39,638 bases of DNA. Source: Polaromonas sp. (lineage in GTDB: Bacteria; Pseudomonadota; Gammaproteobacteria; Burkholderiales; Burkholderiaceae_C). The notes below the pieces were generated by a model that searched no databases, was not told the origin of the DNA, and worked only from the letters and a program-made list of their open reading frames with translations. The stretch is from contig NZ_JABBPC010000021.1 in the NCBI RefSeq assembly GCF_012927485.1, positions 1 through 39,638 on the forward strand. The letters run 5' to 3'. The translations under genes and the position numbers were made by a program. Of this stretch, positions 8,363-18,514 are shown one piece after another (within the stretch, counting starts at the first letter, position 1; every line of letters begins with the position of its first letter).

Positions 8363-9723
8363 CTGTCGTCAGGCTCTTTATCCATCGGAATCAGCCGGGC
8401 CGAATCAGCGTCCGGCAGCGCTTCGATGTTGCGCAACGCCTTGCCCATGACCCGGCTGCGTTGCTCGGCGCTACTCAAGGTATTGAGCACGGTTTCGGTT
8501 TGGGACTTCACCTTGGCGAGCACCTCACCAAACTTGCCAAACTCGGTTTTGACGGCACCCAGCACTTGCCACACTTCGCTGGAACGCTTTTCAAGCGCCA
8601 GCGTTCTGAAACCCATCTGCAAGGAGCTCAGCATGGCCAGCAGCGTCGTGGGGCCCGCCAACGTGATGCGGTGATCGCGCTGGAGGCTTTCCATCAACCC
8701 GGGACGGCGAAGCACTTCGGCATACAAGCCCTCCGTCGGTAAAAACAGGATGGCGAAATCGGTGGTGTAAGGCGGCTCAATGTACTTTTCAGACATCGAT
8801 TTCGCCTCTAGCCGGATTCGTACCTCCAGCGCCTTGCCGGCCATTTCTGCACCCAGTACATCGGCCCGCTGTTGCGCATCCAGCAAGCGCTCGTAGTCTT
8901 CGTTTGGAAATTTTGCATCGATCGGAAGCCATAAGGGCTCGCCAGACTCAGACCGTCCGGGCAGTTTGATGGCGAAATCAACCGGATTCTTGCCACCACG
9001 GCGCGTGATCACTTGCGCCGCATATTGATCGACAGTAAACACCTGCTCCAGCAGGGCCGATAGTTGAGCCTCGCCGAAAATTCCGCGCGCTTTCACATTG
9101 GTCAGCAAATGCTTGAGATCACCCACGCCTTGTGCCAAGGTCTGCATTTCACCCAGGCCCTTGTGCACCTGCTCTAAGCGGTCGGCGACCTGCTTAAAAC
9201 TCTCGCCGAGGCGTGCTTCCAAAGTGGTCTGCAGTTTTTCATCGACGGTGTTGCGCATTTCGTCAAGCTTGGCCGAATTGGTTTGCTGCAGTTGCGTCAG
9301 TTGCTTTTCGAGCGTGTCACGCACTTCCGCCATGCGCCGCGCATTGGATTCGCTGACCGATTGCAGCTGCGTCGTCAGCGTATCTGAAAGTGTTTTCTGC
9401 AGCAGGTTAAGTTGCTGCGAAAACGCATCAATCTGCGCGTTCTGCGTGCGAATGCCTTCAGCGCCTTGCTGCACCAGGGTTTGCTGAAAGGTCGCAAAAA
9501 TAGTCGCTAGTTCCAGGCGGCTGCTACGCGAGTTGTCTCCGATTTCTCGCCGAAGTTCGCGTTCCACCCGATCATGGCCGGCTGCCATGCTGGCGAGTAG
9601 CTCAGTACGGCCGTCGTCCGACGTTTCAACCGGTTTGCGCACGATGAGCCAGATCAGCAACAGCAGGTTGGCGAGCAGCAAGGCCAGCAGCGGCCAGAAT
9701 TGCGTAGAAGACATCAATAACAT
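8359..9723 (-). CDS. rmuC: DNA recombination protein RmuC
   Basis: RmuC-family protein, 454 aa. Residues about 9-27 form one N-terminal membrane anchor (FWPLLALLLANLLLLIWLIV). A long coiled coil follows (about 40-200). The RmuC nuclease-like domain (about 205-430) includes VKARGIFGEAQLSALLEQVF, LWLPIDAKFPNEDYERLL and DFAILFLPTEGLYAEVL. In E. coli loss of RmuC raises inversion rates at short inverted repeats, so it is thought to limit DNA rearrangement. ATG 9723 and ATG 9714 are both possible starts; neither has a clear ribosome-binding site, and the gene begins five bases after the preceding dehydrogenase stops, suggesting coupling. Confidence 0.95.
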   Translation of the reverse strand: MLLMSSTQFWPLLALLLANLLLLIWLIVRKPVETSDDGRTELLASMAAGHDRVERELRREIGDNSRSSRLELATIFATFQQTLVQQGAEGIRTQNAQIDAFSQQLNLLQKTLSDTLTTQLQSVSESNARRMAEVRDTLEKQLTQLQQTNSAKLDEMRNTVDEKLQTTLEARLGESFKQVADRLEQVHKGLGEMQTLAQGVGDLKHLLTNVKARGIFGEAQLSALLEQVFTVDQYAAQVITRRGGKNPVDFAIKLPGRSESGEPLWLPIDAKFPNEDYERLLDAQQRADVLGAEMAGKALEVRIRLEAKSMSEKYIEPPYTTDFAILFLPTEGLYAEVLRRPGLMESLQRDHRITLAGPTTLLAMLSSLQMGFRTLALEKRSSEVWQVLGAVKTEFGKFGEVLAKVKSQTETVLNTLSSAEQRSRVMGKALRNIEALPDADSARLIPMDKEPDDS

Positions 9724-9728
9724 GCTAT

Positions 9729-10715
9729 TTATTTAATTGCCAACACGGCGCTATTCAAGGGTGTCACAGGCTCTTTGCCACCAAAGAATGCCAGCAAATT
9801 GTCGGCGGCAAGATTGGCCATGGCCAGGCGTGTAGGCATCGTGGCGCTGGCGATGTGCGGGGTCAAGACCACATTGGGCACGGTCAGCAGCGCAGGGTTT
9901 ACTGCGGGCTCGCCCTCGAATACATCCAGTCCGGCGGCCGCAATGCGTTTATCGCGCAGGGCTACGGCCAGGGCGGCGTCATCGACGATACCGCCACGCG
10001 CAATATTGATCAGCGTAGCCGTGGGCTTCATCAAGGCCAGCTCGGTCGCGCCAATGGTGTGGTGGGTCTCCGGCGAATAAGGCAGCACCAGTACCAGATG
10101 GTCGGCCGTTTTAAGTAGTTCCTCCTTGCCGACATAGCGGGCCTTGCATTCAGCCTCCAGACCCGCGTCAAGCCGGGAACGGTTGTGATAGATCACCTTC
10201 ATCCCAAAACCGAGCGCCCCGCGTTTGGCAATGCCCTGCCCAATGCGGCCCATGCCGAGAATGCCGAGGGTGGCACCATGAATGTCAGCGCCCGCAAACA
10301 TGTCATAACTCCACCGGTTCCACTTGCCAGCCCGCAAGTAGTGCTCGCTCTCGGTCAGGCGCCGGGCGGTGGCCATTAGCAAGGCAAAGCCAAAGTCCGC
10401 CGTGGTTTCGGTCAACACATCCGGCGCGTTAGTGGCCAGCACCCCTGCGGCGGTCATGGCGTCGATATCAAAATTGTTGTAGCCGACAGCCATGTTGGCG
10501 CAGATCTTGAGTTGCGGGCAGGCTGAGAGCACCTCCGCATCAATACGCTCGACGCCGGTGGTGAAGGCGCCCTCCTTGCCCTGCAGGTGCTCGATGAATT
10601 GCACCTTGGACCACATCTCATCGGTCTGGTTAGCTTCGACTTCAAACTGCTGCTCCAGACGTGCAATCACCTCCGGAAACACGGCTCGGGCAACAAGGAT
10701 GTTTGGTTTGCGCAT
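9729..10715 (-). CDS. D-isomer-specific 2-hydroxyacid dehydrogenase (glyoxylate/hydroxypyruvate reductase type)
   Basis: NAD(P)-dependent dehydrogenase of 328 residues. The Rossmann motif GILGMGRIGQGIAKRG is near residues 150-165. The catalytic triad is in place: Arg in LINIARGGIVDD, Glu in DVFEGEPAVNP and His in LTPHIASAT. The sequence resembles GhrB-type glyoxylate/hydroxypyruvate reductases and 2-ketogluconate reductases; exact substrate is uncertain. It lies 25 bases after the antiporter gene and five bases before rmuC in the same orientation. Confidence 0.9.
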   Translation of the reverse strand: MRKPNILVARAVFPEVIARLEQQFEVEANQTDEMWSKVQFIEHLQGKEGAFTTGVERIDAEVLSACPQLKICANMAVGYNNFDIDAMTAAGVLATNAPDVLTETTADFGFALLMATARRLTESEHYLRAGKWNRWSYDMFAGADIHGATLGILGMGRIGQGIAKRGALGFGMKVIYHNRSRLDAGLEAECKARYVGKEELLKTADHLVLVLPYSPETHHTIGATELALMKPTATLINIARGGIVDDAALAVALRDKRIAAAGLDVFEGEPAVNPALLTVPNVVLTPHIASATMPTRLAMANLAADNLLAFFGGKEPVTPLNSAVLAIK

Positions 10716-10740
10716 GAACGGGATTCGCTTTCTTTTTTCT

Positions 10741-12150
10741 TTACTTGAACCAGAGGAGGGTCATGATGACAAACAGCGGGAGTAGCACTGCGCTTGACCA
10801 GCCCATGTAGCCGAAGAAGCCCGGCATTTTGATGCCGCGATCCTCCGCCACGGCTTTCACCATCATGTTGGGCGCATTTCCGATGTAGGAGTTCGCGCCC
10901 ATGAAGACTGCACCGGCAGAAATGGCTGCCAAAGTAGGCGCCAGCGTCGTCATCAACACGCGTGGATCACCCCCGGCCGTATTAAAAAACACCAGATAAG
11001 TCGGGGCGTTGTCCAGAAAAGCGCTCAGCACGCCTGTCGCCCAAAAATACATAACAGGATCCGGTTGCCCATCAGGGCGGGTCACCGCCGAAATGACTGC
11101 ACTGAACGGCCCTGCGGTTCCCGCCTTGAGCATGGCGATAACCGGGATGATGGTCAAAAAGATGCCGGCAAATAGCTTGGCCACTTCTTGCATCGGACCC
11201 CATGAAAACTGATTGTCTTCATGTACCTTTGCCGCGGTTGTTTTAAGGGAAATAAAGGTTACAAGAAGCAGCCCCACATCGCGCACCGCGTCGGGCAACC
11301 GCACCTCCGTACCCATCACATTTAGCGCCAGCGCAGACTTCCAGAAGCCACTCAGCAGGACCAGCGCCACGACCGCGCCAAGCAGCCAGAAGTTGCGCCT
11401 TCCATCAAAGCCGATGCGAGCCGCGTCTGGCAGGGTATCAATCGATAGTGCGCCCTGGCGACTGAAGTACCACCGATCGAGCAGGTAAAAAATACCCAGC
11501 AAACTGCCCACCAAAAATAGGGTCTCGGGAAAAATATTGCCAGCGGTCCAGAAAAAATCCACCCCTTTCAGAAAACCGAGAAACAATGGCGGATCGCCTA
11601 GCGGCGTCAGCGAGCCGCCCGCATTGGAGACAAGGAAAATGAAGAACACCACCACATGCGCGTTATCAGTTCGATTGGCGTTGGCGGTGATCAGCGGACG
11701 GATCATCAGCATCGACGCCCCGGTCGTCCCCATGAAACTGGCGAGCACGGTCCCGATGGCAAGCAGGAGGGTGTTCAGTAGCGGGCTTCCGCGCAGGGTC
11801 CCGCGAATAAAAATGCCCCCGGCCACGGTGTACAGCGCCGTCAGCAAAACAATGAACGGCACGTATTCCGCCAGCAGTGCATGAATCAAACTGCGGCCTG
11901 CCATGGCAGGGCCGAACACCGCCGTAAACGGCAGGAAAAATGCCAAGGTCCAGGCGGCTGCGATCTTGCCGAAATGGTGATGCCATAACACCGGAGCGAG
12001 CAGCGGTACCAGTGCAATTGACAACAAAAGGCCTGCAAATGGAAGCGCCCACAACGCCGTTAACCGGCTGCCCTCCAAGTCGGCAGCCAGGGCCAGACCG
12101 GGCCAGAAGCACAGCAGAGTGGTGACGCCAAGCCAGCGCAAAACGCTCAT
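10741..12150 (-). CDS. Putative Na+/H+ antiporter of the ion-transporter superfamily (NhaD-like)
   Basis: A polytopic inner-membrane protein of 469 residues with about a dozen hydrophobic helices. The conserved half-helix hairpin motifs ASFMGTTGASMLMIRPL and VSNAGGSLTPLGDPPLF are typical of NhaD/ArsB/citrate-type ion transporters. Annotation as a sodium:proton antiporter is by resemblance, and other anion or cation exchange is possible. The N-terminus (LGVTTLLCFWPGLALA-AD) looks like a cleavable signal or first helix. I chose ATG 12150, preceded by TGGA at a suitable distance; the open frame runs 49 codons further, overlapping pncB. The gene begins 46 bases after pncB ends. Confidence 0.75.
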   Translation of the reverse strand: MSVLRWLGVTTLLCFWPGLALAADLEGSRLTALWALPFAGLLLSIALVPLLAPVLWHHHFGKIAAAWTLAFFLPFTAVFGPAMAGRSLIHALLAEYVPFIVLLTALYTVAGGIFIRGTLRGSPLLNTLLLAIGTVLASFMGTTGASMLMIRPLITANANRTDNAHVVVFFIFLVSNAGGSLTPLGDPPLFLGFLKGVDFFWTAGNIFPETLFLVGSLLGIFYLLDRWYFSRQGALSIDTLPDAARIGFDGRRNFWLLGAVVALVLLSGFWKSALALNVMGTEVRLPDAVRDVGLLLVTFISLKTTAAKVHEDNQFSWGPMQEVAKLFAGIFLTIIPVIAMLKAGTAGPFSAVISAVTRPDGQPDPVMYFWATGVLSAFLDNAPTYLVFFNTAGGDPRVLMTTLAPTLAAISAGAVFMGANSYIGNAPNMMVKAVAEDRGIKMPGFFGYMGWSSAVLLPLFVIMTLLWFK

Positions 12151-12196
12151 CTGGATTTCCAGGCAGTGACGGGCTGCCGGTGACTGATCGCAGGCA

Positions 12197-13417
12197 TCAG
12201 GTGACCTCAAAAACCTGGCGCAAATAAGCCAGATATTTTTCGTCATCGCCCATATTTTTTGAGGGCGTATCGGACAGCTTGGCGACCGGCTGGCCATTGC
12301 AGCGCACCATCTTGATCACAATCTGCAGCGGCTCGTAGCCCAGGTCGTTGGTGAGATTGGTGCCAATGCCAAACGCCAACTGACAACGGCCCTGAAATTG
12401 CCGGTAAAGCTCGATGGTTCTCGGAATCGTCAGCGCATCGCTGAAAATAAGCGTCTTGGTTTTGGGATCAACGCGGTTTTTAACGTAGTGCCCCAACATG
12501 CGCTCACCCCATTCAAAGGGATCTCCGCTGTCGTGCCGGGTACCGTCAAACAGCTTGCAAAAGTAGAGGTCGAAATCACGTAAAAAGGCGCTCATGCCGT
12601 ACACATCCGACAACGCCAGGCCCAGATCGCCGCGGTACTCTTTGGCCCAGGACTCGAATCCGAACACCTGGCTGTCGCGCAAACGTGGGCCGAGCGCCTG
12701 ACAGGCTTGAAGGTATTCGTGCGCCATGGTGCCCAAGGGCGTCAAGCCCAACTCCATCGCCAACAGCACGTTACTGGTACCGGCGAGCTGCCCGGAGAGG
12801 TTGGCGTCTTTTGCCTGCCCAGTTCCGGCGCCGCCCCTGCCCAGGCGCGTCACGAGCGTACGCAGCACTTCTTCGTGCCAGGCCCGGCCAAAGCGCCGGC
12901 GCGTGCCGTAATCAGCAATTTTGAGTTCCGCGAGGCCTGCGGCCTGCAGCTGCTGAATTTTGCTGTCCAGACGTTTGCGACCTTCAGCCACATCGGGGCG
13001 CTGTTGCGTATTTCGGAAGTACACCTCGTTGATGATGGCCAACACCGGAATTTCAAACAGGATGGTGTGCAACCACGGCCCCTTGATGGAAACTTCTATT
13101 TCTCCCGAAGGCAAGGCCGTCACGCTCACATATTTTTGGTTGAGCCTGAAAATGCCTAAAAAATCCACGAAGTCGCTTTTGATAAAACGCATCGCCTTGA
13201 GGTAGGCCAGTTCGTCATCCTCAAAATGCAAATGACACAGGCCGCAGATTTCTTCCCGAATCTCATTCACGTAGGGCGCCAGGTCGCCAATCCCCGGAGC
13301 GCCGGCGTTACGGCACTTGAATCTGTATTCCACCTCGGCACCGGGAAACTGATGCAACACCACCTGCATCATGGTGAATTTGTACAGATCGGTATCGAGC
13401 AGGCTGGTGATGATCAT
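12197..13417 (-). CDS. pncB: Nicotinate phosphoribosyltransferase
   Basis: PncB converts nicotinate and PRPP to nicotinate mononucleotide, with ATP hydrolysis, in the NAD salvage pathway. The 406-residue protein begins [20 protein letters not shown], the family N-terminus. It also has [16 protein letters not shown], the GTMAHEY motif whose histidine is phosphorylated in the E. coli enzyme, and [12 protein letters not shown] in the PRPP-binding region. Length matches the family. It starts a same-strand run with the antiporter, dehydrogenase, rmuC and MFS genes; 101 bases separate it from the FKBP gene. Confidence 0.96.
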   Translation of the reverse strand: MIITSLLDTDLYKFTMMQVVLHQFPGAEVEYRFKCRNAGAPGIGDLAPYVNEIREEICGLCHLHFEDDELAYLKAMRFIKSDFVDFLGIFRLNQKYVSVTALPSGEIEVSIKGPWLHTILFEIPVLAIINEVYFRNTQQRPDVAEGRKRLDSKIQQLQAAGLAELKIADYGTRRRFGRAWHEEVLRTLVTRLGRGGAGTGQAKDANLSGQLAGTSNVLLAMELGLTPLGTMAHEYLQACQALGPRLRDSQVFGFESWAKEYRGDLGLALSDVYGMSAFLRDFDLYFCKLFDGTRHDSGDPFEWGERMLGHYVKNRVDPKTKTLIFSDALTIPRTIELYRQFQGRCQLAFGIGTNLTNDLGYEPLQIVIKMVRCNGQPVAKLSDTPSKNMGDDEKYLAYLRQVFEVT

Positions 13418-13518
13418 GAAGAACGCGTGAGCCCCGTGGTGCGGTGATAACTTGTCAGGTGATGGGAGTCGCCATGGCCAGTACCGTTACTGGTATTGGA
13501 TCCGGATCCGGCTTCGGC

Positions 13519-13869
13519 TCAGGTGCCGAGGAAATCAACTTCGAATAACAAAGTGGCGTGAGGAGGAATCGCACCGCCGGCCCCGCGTGCGCCATAGCCC
13601 AGTGCCGCAGGAATGATCAGGCGGCGTGTGCCACCCACCGACATGCCTTGCACGCCTTCGTCCCAACCCCGAATGACCTCGCCCGCACCCAAGGAAAACT
13701 GGAATGGCTGGCCGCGGTCTTTACTGGAGTCGAATTTGGCACCCTGCACGCCTTCGTTGAAGAGCCAGCCGGTGTAATGCACCTTGACGTATTGCCCCGC
13801 CTTGGCAATCGCCCCCGTTCCAAGCACGGTGTCTTCATATTGCAATCCTGAGGGAGTGGTGGTGGTCAT
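13519..13869 (-). CDS. FKBP-type peptidyl-prolyl cis-trans isomerase
   Basis: A single-domain 116-residue FKBP with no signal peptide, hence cytoplasmic. Conserved active-site residues are visible: VKVHYTGWL, FDSSKDRGQPFQF, GEVIRGWDEGVQGM, LIIPAALGYGARG and IPPHATLLFEVDFL. It catalyses proline isomerisation and probably has a folding role. It lies between livF (74 bases upstream) and pncB (101 bases downstream) on the same strand. It may be independently transcribed, but I cannot place a promoter. Confidence 0.95.
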   Translation of the reverse strand: MTTTTPSGLQYEDTVLGTGAIAKAGQYVKVHYTGWLFNEGVQGAKFDSSKDRGQPFQFSLGAGEVIRGWDEGVQGMSVGGTRRLIIPAALGYGARGAGGAIPPHATLLFEVDFLGT

Positions 13870-13943
13870 GACAATGTCTTTCTACAAATAGGTTTAAAAA
13901 AATAAGATAGCAAAAGAGCGTCAAAGTCAGTCAACGCATTTTT

Positions 13944-14600
13944 TCAGGAGTCTCTGACTTTACCCGCAACCAGCGTTAACGACCGGTCTGCATGGGATGC
14001 AAACAAGCGGTTTTGCTCTGCCACCAGCAGGGCTAAGCCGTCGCACTTGAGCGCCAGCAAGGTATCCCGAATGGATTCCACCAGCACCGGCGCCAGGCCT
14101 TCGCACGGCTCATCCAGCAACAAAATTCGGGGGCTCGTCATCAGTGTGCGGGCGATGGCCAACATCTGTTGCTCACCACCGCTCAAGTGCGCGGCGGGCC
14201 GCTTGAGCTTGGTCTTGAGCACAGGAAATAAATCGAGTACCCGCGTTTCCATGGCCTTGGCTGCCGCAGCACGGCTGGCCGCGACGTGCAGGTTCTCGCT
14301 CACTGTGAGGCCGACAAACAACCGGCGGTCTTCCGCCACGTATCCCAGGCCGGCGCGCGCGCGCCGGTGCGACTCCCAGCGTTGAATGTCCAGCAGACTG
14401 GCTTGCGCAGGGCTCGCCTGAAAAAGAATATGGCCTTCGGTTCGCACTTCCAGACCCATTAAGGCCTTGAGCAGCGTGGACTTGCCAGCGCCGTTGAGAC
14501 CTTGGAGCACAACGAGCTCGCCGCCCCGAACCTGCAGAGAAACATCAAAAAGCGCCTGCGCCGAGCCATAAAAAGCGTTGAGCTTTTCCACCTCAAGCAT
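13944..14600 (-). CDS. livF: Branched-chain amino-acid-type ABC transporter ATP-binding protein LivF
   Basis: Cytoplasmic ATPase of a HAAT-family importer. Walker A is GLNGAGKST, the signature is LSGGEQQMLAIARTL, and Walker B is RILLLDEPCEGLAP. ATG 14600 ([12 protein letters not shown], 218 aa) is chosen because it overlaps the end of livG by eight bases and gives the standard LivF N-terminus. The frame runs 24 codons further into livG but does not look like family sequence. It pairs with LivG and the fused LivHM permease. No substrate-binding protein gene is nearby, so substrate is open: amino acid, amide, urea or an aromatic acid are all known for this family. Confidence 0.92.
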   Translation of the reverse strand: MLEVEKLNAFYGSAQALFDVSLQVRGGELVVLQGLNGAGKSTLLKALMGLEVRTEGHILFQASPAQASLLDIQRWESHRRARAGLGYVAEDRRLFVGLTVSENLHVAASRAAAAKAMETRVLDLFPVLKTKLKRPAAHLSGGEQQMLAIARTLMTSPRILLLDEPCEGLAPVLVESIRDTLLALKCDGLALLVAEQNRLFASHADRSLTLVAGKVRDS

Positions 14601-15363
14601 GACCAACGCCTTCCACCAGACCCGCGCCCAAATAAAGACTGCGTACCGTGCTGTCACGGGAGACTTCCTCAAATGAACCTTCAGCAGCCAGTCGGCCCTG
14701 TATCAGCACCAGCACGCGGTCCGCGACGCCTGCCACGGCGTCCATATTGTGTTCGGTGTAGAGCACCGCAATGCCCTGCCCCGTGAGTTTTTTCACCAGT
14801 TGCATCAGGCTCCTGCGCTCTTGCTCGGCCAATCCGGCGGCGGGCTCATCCAGCAACAAAAGCTGCGGATTTGCAGCCAGTGCGAGCGCCAGCTCCAGCC
14901 GCTTCTTGGCGCCGTAGGGCAGGCTCAGCGCATCCTGATGTGCCAGCGCCAGCAGCCCGGTTTGCTCAAGCAGCGCACGAGCCGGCTCGCGGGATTGGCT
15001 GTCCAGATTTTTAAAACCAGAGATAAAGGAAAAAGGGGCGTGGAGCGCAAGCCGGGCCTGCGTAGCCAGCTGCACATTTTGTAGCACCGTCAGCGCCTCG
15101 AAGACTTGCGCCACTTGAAACGTGCGCGCCGCGCCGTGCTGCAAACGGGCCCTGGGCGATAGCTTGTCCAACACCTGACCGTTCCACACGATATGACCAC
15201 TGGTGGCAGGATATTGCCCCGCAATACAAGCAAAACAGGTGGACTTGCCTGCGCCGTTGGGTCCGATCAGCGCCACGCATTCCCCTGCCAGAATCTCAAA
15301 GCTCACGCCATTCACCGCCTGGATACCGCCAAAGTGCTTAACCAGCTGCTGAACCTGCAGCAT
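14593..15363 (-). CDS. livG: Branched-chain amino-acid-type ABC transporter ATP-binding protein LivG
   Basis: Second ATPase subunit of the importer, 256 aa. Walker A is GPNGAGKST, the signature region is [17 protein letters not shown] and Walker B is [15 protein letters not shown]. The substitution in the signature (PYGAKK for the classic SGGQ) is common in LivG proteins. Its ATG shares one base with the TGA of the permease gene (TGATG), and its end overlaps livF by eight bases, so the three transporter genes are translationally coupled. Confidence 0.93.
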   Translation of the reverse strand: MLQVQQLVKHFGGIQAVNGVSFEILAGECVALIGPNGAGKSTCFACIAGQYPATSGHIVWNGQVLDKLSPRARLQHGAARTFQVAQVFEALTVLQNVQLATQARLALHAPFSFISGFKNLDSQSREPARALLEQTGLLALAHQDALSLPYGAKKRLELALALAANPQLLLLDEPAAGLAEQERRSLMQLVKKLTGQGIAVLYTEHNMDAVAGVADRVLVLIQGRLAAEGSFEEVSRDSTVRSLYLGAGLVEGVGHA

Positions 15364-17261
15364 CAGCCAGCCCCCTGCGCGGCACCATCGGCCCGCAGAC
15401 GGCGTTTACCAACGCCAGAAAGCAAACCCAGCAGATTCAGCAACCCCGATGGCGCAGCCACCATGATGAGCATGATGAAGACCCCGAGAAGCCCCCGCCA
15501 ATACGTCACCTCGCGGCCCAATTCAGCGCCGGAATAACTCAGCAACAAGCTGCCAACCACGGCACCCCACAGCTGATGGACCCCGCCCAGCAACACCACC
15601 AGCAAGGCATCCACTGAAGTGGATACCGCCGCCATCGAAGGAAATACAGCGCCTTTGTGCGCCGCAAAAAGGCCCCCGGCAAGTCCCGCGAGCACCGCGC
15701 TCTCAACAAAGATGCGGTATTTGAGCCAGCCCACAGACAACCCAGAAGCAGCCGCACGCAACGGCGCATCGCGTCCCGCTTGCAGTGCCCCGCCCAGGAC
15801 CGACCGACCTAAATACCGAAGCGCCAATACCGAAAGCAACGCCAACGCCACCAACCACGCGTAAAAGAACGGGCGACCTTCATCGTTGACCAACGTGAGC
15901 CCAATGATTCCATTGTCCCCGCCGGTAACGCTGACCCACTGAGTGGCAGCCGCCCAAATGACCTGCGCCAGCGCCAGCGAGAGCATGGCCAGATAAACAC
16001 CCGCGCTGCGCACGACGGCAGCGCCAAACACCGCGGCAACCAGCAGCGCTGCGGCGCAACCAGCCGCCAGTGCCGCCGGCAGCGTGGCGCCCCACAGGCT
16101 GTGCGATAAAGCCGCGCCGTAAGCGCCGAGTGCAAAAAATGCGGCATGCCCAAAACTAACCAGACCGCCCAGCGCCATCATGGCCTGCAGGCTGATGCCA
16201 AAGATCATCAAAATCAGCGCATCTGCAGCCAGCGTTTGCCAATAGGGTCCGCCGACCCACGCCACGCAGGCCAACAGCACGAACACGACGGCACTCGCCG
16301 ACAACCAGGAACGCCCCATGCGAAGGCCATGAAACTTCTGCGCTACCTGGCGAGCCCCGCCGCCCGCTTCAGCCGAGGCGAACGAGAGACCCCGGAGACC
16401 CTGCGGTCGTACAACCAGCACCACCGCCATGGTCAAAAACACAATCACCAACGTAGCTTGCGGAAACACGGCGATGCCGAAGGCGTGGACCAGGCCAATC
16501 AGCACGGCTGCAAAAAATGCCCCGCCAATGCTGCCCAAGCCGCCCGTGACGACGACCACGAAAGTCTCCACGATGACGTTGCTGTCCATTTGCAGATTCG
16601 CCGGTTCCCGCGGCAACTGCAGGGCACCGCCCAGTCCCGCCAGCGCGCAGCCTAAAACCACGGCACCCAGCATCAACGGCTTTGGGTTGACGCCAAGCGC
16701 CGCCAGCATCGAGCGATCTTGCGTGGCGGCGCGCAGGCGCTGGCCAAACAGCGTACGGGTAAGCACCAGGTGCAGGGCAAGCCAGATCATGGGCGCGAGC
16801 ACGATCATCACCAGTTGGTACATCGGGAAAAATTCCTCCCCGATCTGCACCGCGCCCTGGAGGCCGGGAAAACGCGGTGCAAACACTTCGCCGGGTCCGA
16901 AACCCCATTGCATTGCGTCATGCATTGCCAGCGAGAGGCCGAACGTGGCCACCAGCTGGTACAACTCGGGCGCCAAGGCCACACGTCTCAACAACACGAA
17001 ATCGGCCAGCGCACCTGCCAGACCAGCGCAGGCAGCACCCAAAAATATAGCCATCAGGTAAAGCGGCGCACTTTCACCCCAGGCGGGGAACCAGTTGGTA
17101 ACCCAGTGGGCAGTCAACAGCGCCCCCAACATAAAAAAGCTGCCGTGCGCAAAATTGACAATGCGGGTCACACCGAATATCAACGTCAGTCCTGCAGCCA
17201 TCAGGAATAGCGTCGTGGCGTAAGACAGTCCTCCCAGCAACTGGACCACGGAAAACGTCAC
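15363..17261 (-). CDS. Fused LivH-LivM ABC transporter permease
   Basis: One 632-residue polypeptide contains both permease subunits normally encoded by livH and livM. Residues about 1-300 are LivH-like (LMAAGLTLIFGVTRIVNFAHG, TGGLGSIGGAFFAAVLIGL). A hydrophilic linker rich in Gly/Ala/Arg covers about 300-325. Residues about 326-632 are LivM-like (MMALGGLVSFGHAAFFALGAY, VVLLGGVHQLWGAVVGSLLL). The probable start is GTG 17261, four bases after the nitroreductase stop; the frame extends 54 codons further, antiparallel to no conserved sequence. It forms the membrane channel for LivG and LivF. Confidence 0.9.
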   Translation of the reverse strand: MTFSVVQLLGGLSYATTLFLMAAGLTLIFGVTRIVNFAHGSFFMLGALLTAHWVTNWFPAWGESAPLYLMAIFLGAACAGLAGALADFVLLRRVALAPELYQLVATFGLSLAMHDAMQWGFGPGEVFAPRFPGLQGAVQIGEEFFPMYQLVMIVLAPMIWLALHLVLTRTLFGQRLRAATQDRSMLAALGVNPKPLMLGAVVLGCALAGLGGALQLPREPANLQMDSNVIVETFVVVVTGGLGSIGGAFFAAVLIGLVHAFGIAVFPQATLVIVFLTMAVVLVVRPQGLRGLSFASAEAGGGARQVAQKFHGLRMGRSWLSASAVVFVLLACVAWVGGPYWQTLAADALILMIFGISLQAMMALGGLVSFGHAAFFALGAYGAALSHSLWGATLPAALAAGCAAALLVAAVFGAAVVRSAGVYLAMLSLALAQVIWAAATQWVSVTGGDNGIIGLTLVNDEGRPFFYAWLVALALLSVLALRYLGRSVLGGALQAGRDAPLRAAASGLSVGWLKYRIFVESAVLAGLAGGLFAAHKGAVFPSMAAVSTSVDALLVVLLGGVHQLWGAVVGSLLLSYSGAELGREVTYWRGLLGVFIMLIMVAAPSGLLNLLGLLSGVGKRRLRADGAAQGAG

Positions 17262-17265
17262 GCGC

Positions 17266-18021
17266 TTAATCCAGCCAAGTCGTGAATTCCTGCACGCCCT
17301 GGCGCGGCGTGCGAAAGGTATTGACAAGCGCCGTTTCGTCAGCGAACCCAAGCGCCATGGCGCAGACCAGCATCTCATCCTCACCGGCTCCGATGTGGGG
17401 CAGAATAATTTTTGAAAAGCCATTCCACGCTGCTTGCGGACAGGTATGGAGGCCCTGGCCGCGCGCCGAGACCATGATGTTTTGCAAAAACATGCCGTAG
17501 TCCACCAGCGAGCCGCGGCCCATCACCCGGTCTACCGTAAACATCAGGCCCACCGGTGCGTCAAAAAACCGGTAATTGCGCTGGTGTTGCAGATGCATCT
17601 TGTCTTTATCGCCTTTGCCAATGCCCAGCAGCCCATACAAGCCCCAGCCGTTCTCGCGGCGCCGGTCAATGTAAGGTGAGACCCATTTTGCAGGGTAGTA
17701 GTCATATTCTTCCTGGCACTCTGAGGCCAGCGCGGGATCGGCGCGCAAGGCGTCATGCGCTTGGCAGACCTTGTCCACCAGAATGTTCCTGCTGGCACCC
17801 TGCAGCACATAGACTTTCCACGGCTGCGTATTGGTGCCTGACGGAGCGCGGCTGGCGACCTCCAGCAACCGCTTGATGACGTCACGGGGTACGGGTGTGG
17901 GCAGAAATTTACGTATCGATTGGCGACTCGTTATCGCAAGATCAACGGCATTGGCCACCTTTGGGCCGGCAACAGTGTCAAGGTCAAGAGAAAGTACAGA
18001 AGCAGGACGAGAGGGGATCAC
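17266..18021 (-). CDS. Nitroreductase family protein
   Basis: FMN-dependent NAD(P)H oxidoreductase of the nitroreductase fold, 251 aa. Motifs include the FMN-phosphate segment SRQSIRKF, then [18 protein letters not shown] near residues 55-72, and the C-terminal GLGF-equivalent MALGFADE. Family members reduce nitroaromatics, quinones or flavins; no substrate can be assigned. The start is GTG 18021, overlapping the TGA of the thioesterase gene (GTGA), and the permease gene begins four bases after its stop. It is therefore embedded in the transporter operon. Confidence 0.88.
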   Translation of the reverse strand: MIPSRPASVLSLDLDTVAGPKVANAVDLAITSRQSIRKFLPTPVPRDVIKRLLEVASRAPSGTNTQPWKVYVLQGASRNILVDKVCQAHDALRADPALASECQEEYDYYPAKWVSPYIDRRRENGWGLYGLLGIGKGDKDKMHLQHQRNYRFFDAPVGLMFTVDRVMGRGSLVDYGMFLQNIMVSARGQGLHTCPQAAWNGFSKIILPHIGAGEDEMLVCAMALGFADETALVNTFRTPRQGVQEFTTWLD

Positions 18022-18470
18022 CTAAAGGTCTCCAGTACGGAAATTAATCGCGGCGGTAATAGGGCCGGACGGCGCGTCACGCGGTCCACATAGACATGAA
18101 CGAAATGGCCTTTGGCAGCGCACAGCTGCTCTTGATCAGAGGGGAATAAGGCGATCTCGTAGCGAACGCTGGATGAGCCAATATGCGCCACACGAACACC
18201 CGCCACAACCGCATCGGGAAAAGACAAGGGCGCAAAGTAGTTGCACTGAGTTTCAACAACCAAGCCGATCACGTGACCCTCCCCGGCGGCATGAATGTCG
18301 AGTGCGCCCCGCTCGATCAGTAGACCGTTGACAGCGGTGTCAAACCAGCTGTAATACACAACATTGTTGACATGCCCGTAAACATCGTTGTCAGCCCATC
18401 GCGTGCTGATGTCGCGAAAAACTTTGTAGGCACTGCGGGGTTCGGCTTGCGGGCGCGTGGAGAATGTCAT
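18018..18470 (-). CDS. Acyl-CoA thioesterase, 4HBT hot-dog family
   Basis: A 150-residue single hot-dog-fold thioesterase. The 4HBT/YbgC-type active site is [21 protein letters not shown], with the Asp and His positions conserved near residues 26-34, followed by YFAPLSFPD and VRYEIALF. It probably hydrolyses a short-chain or aromatic acyl-CoA. It starts 44 bases after the deacetylase gene and its stop overlaps the nitroreductase start by four bases, so these genes are co-transcribed. Confidence 0.88.
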   Translation of the reverse strand: MTFSTRPQAEPRSAYKVFRDISTRWADNDVYGHVNNVVYYSWFDTAVNGLLIERGALDIHAAGEGHVIGLVVETQCNYFAPLSFPDAVVAGVRVAHIGSSSVRYEIALFPSDQEQLCAAKGHFVHVYVDRVTRRPALLPPRLISVLETFR

Positions 18471-18514
18471 GAGGGGCTATTTTGCCAGCCCGCTCGCTAT
18501 CGTGCGCAGCCGCG

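Noticed and set aside
13478..13493. CCAGTA-CCGT-TACTGG hairpin between FKBP and pncB genes
   Set aside because: Perfect but short six-base arms with no T-run on either strand; not enough to call a terminator.
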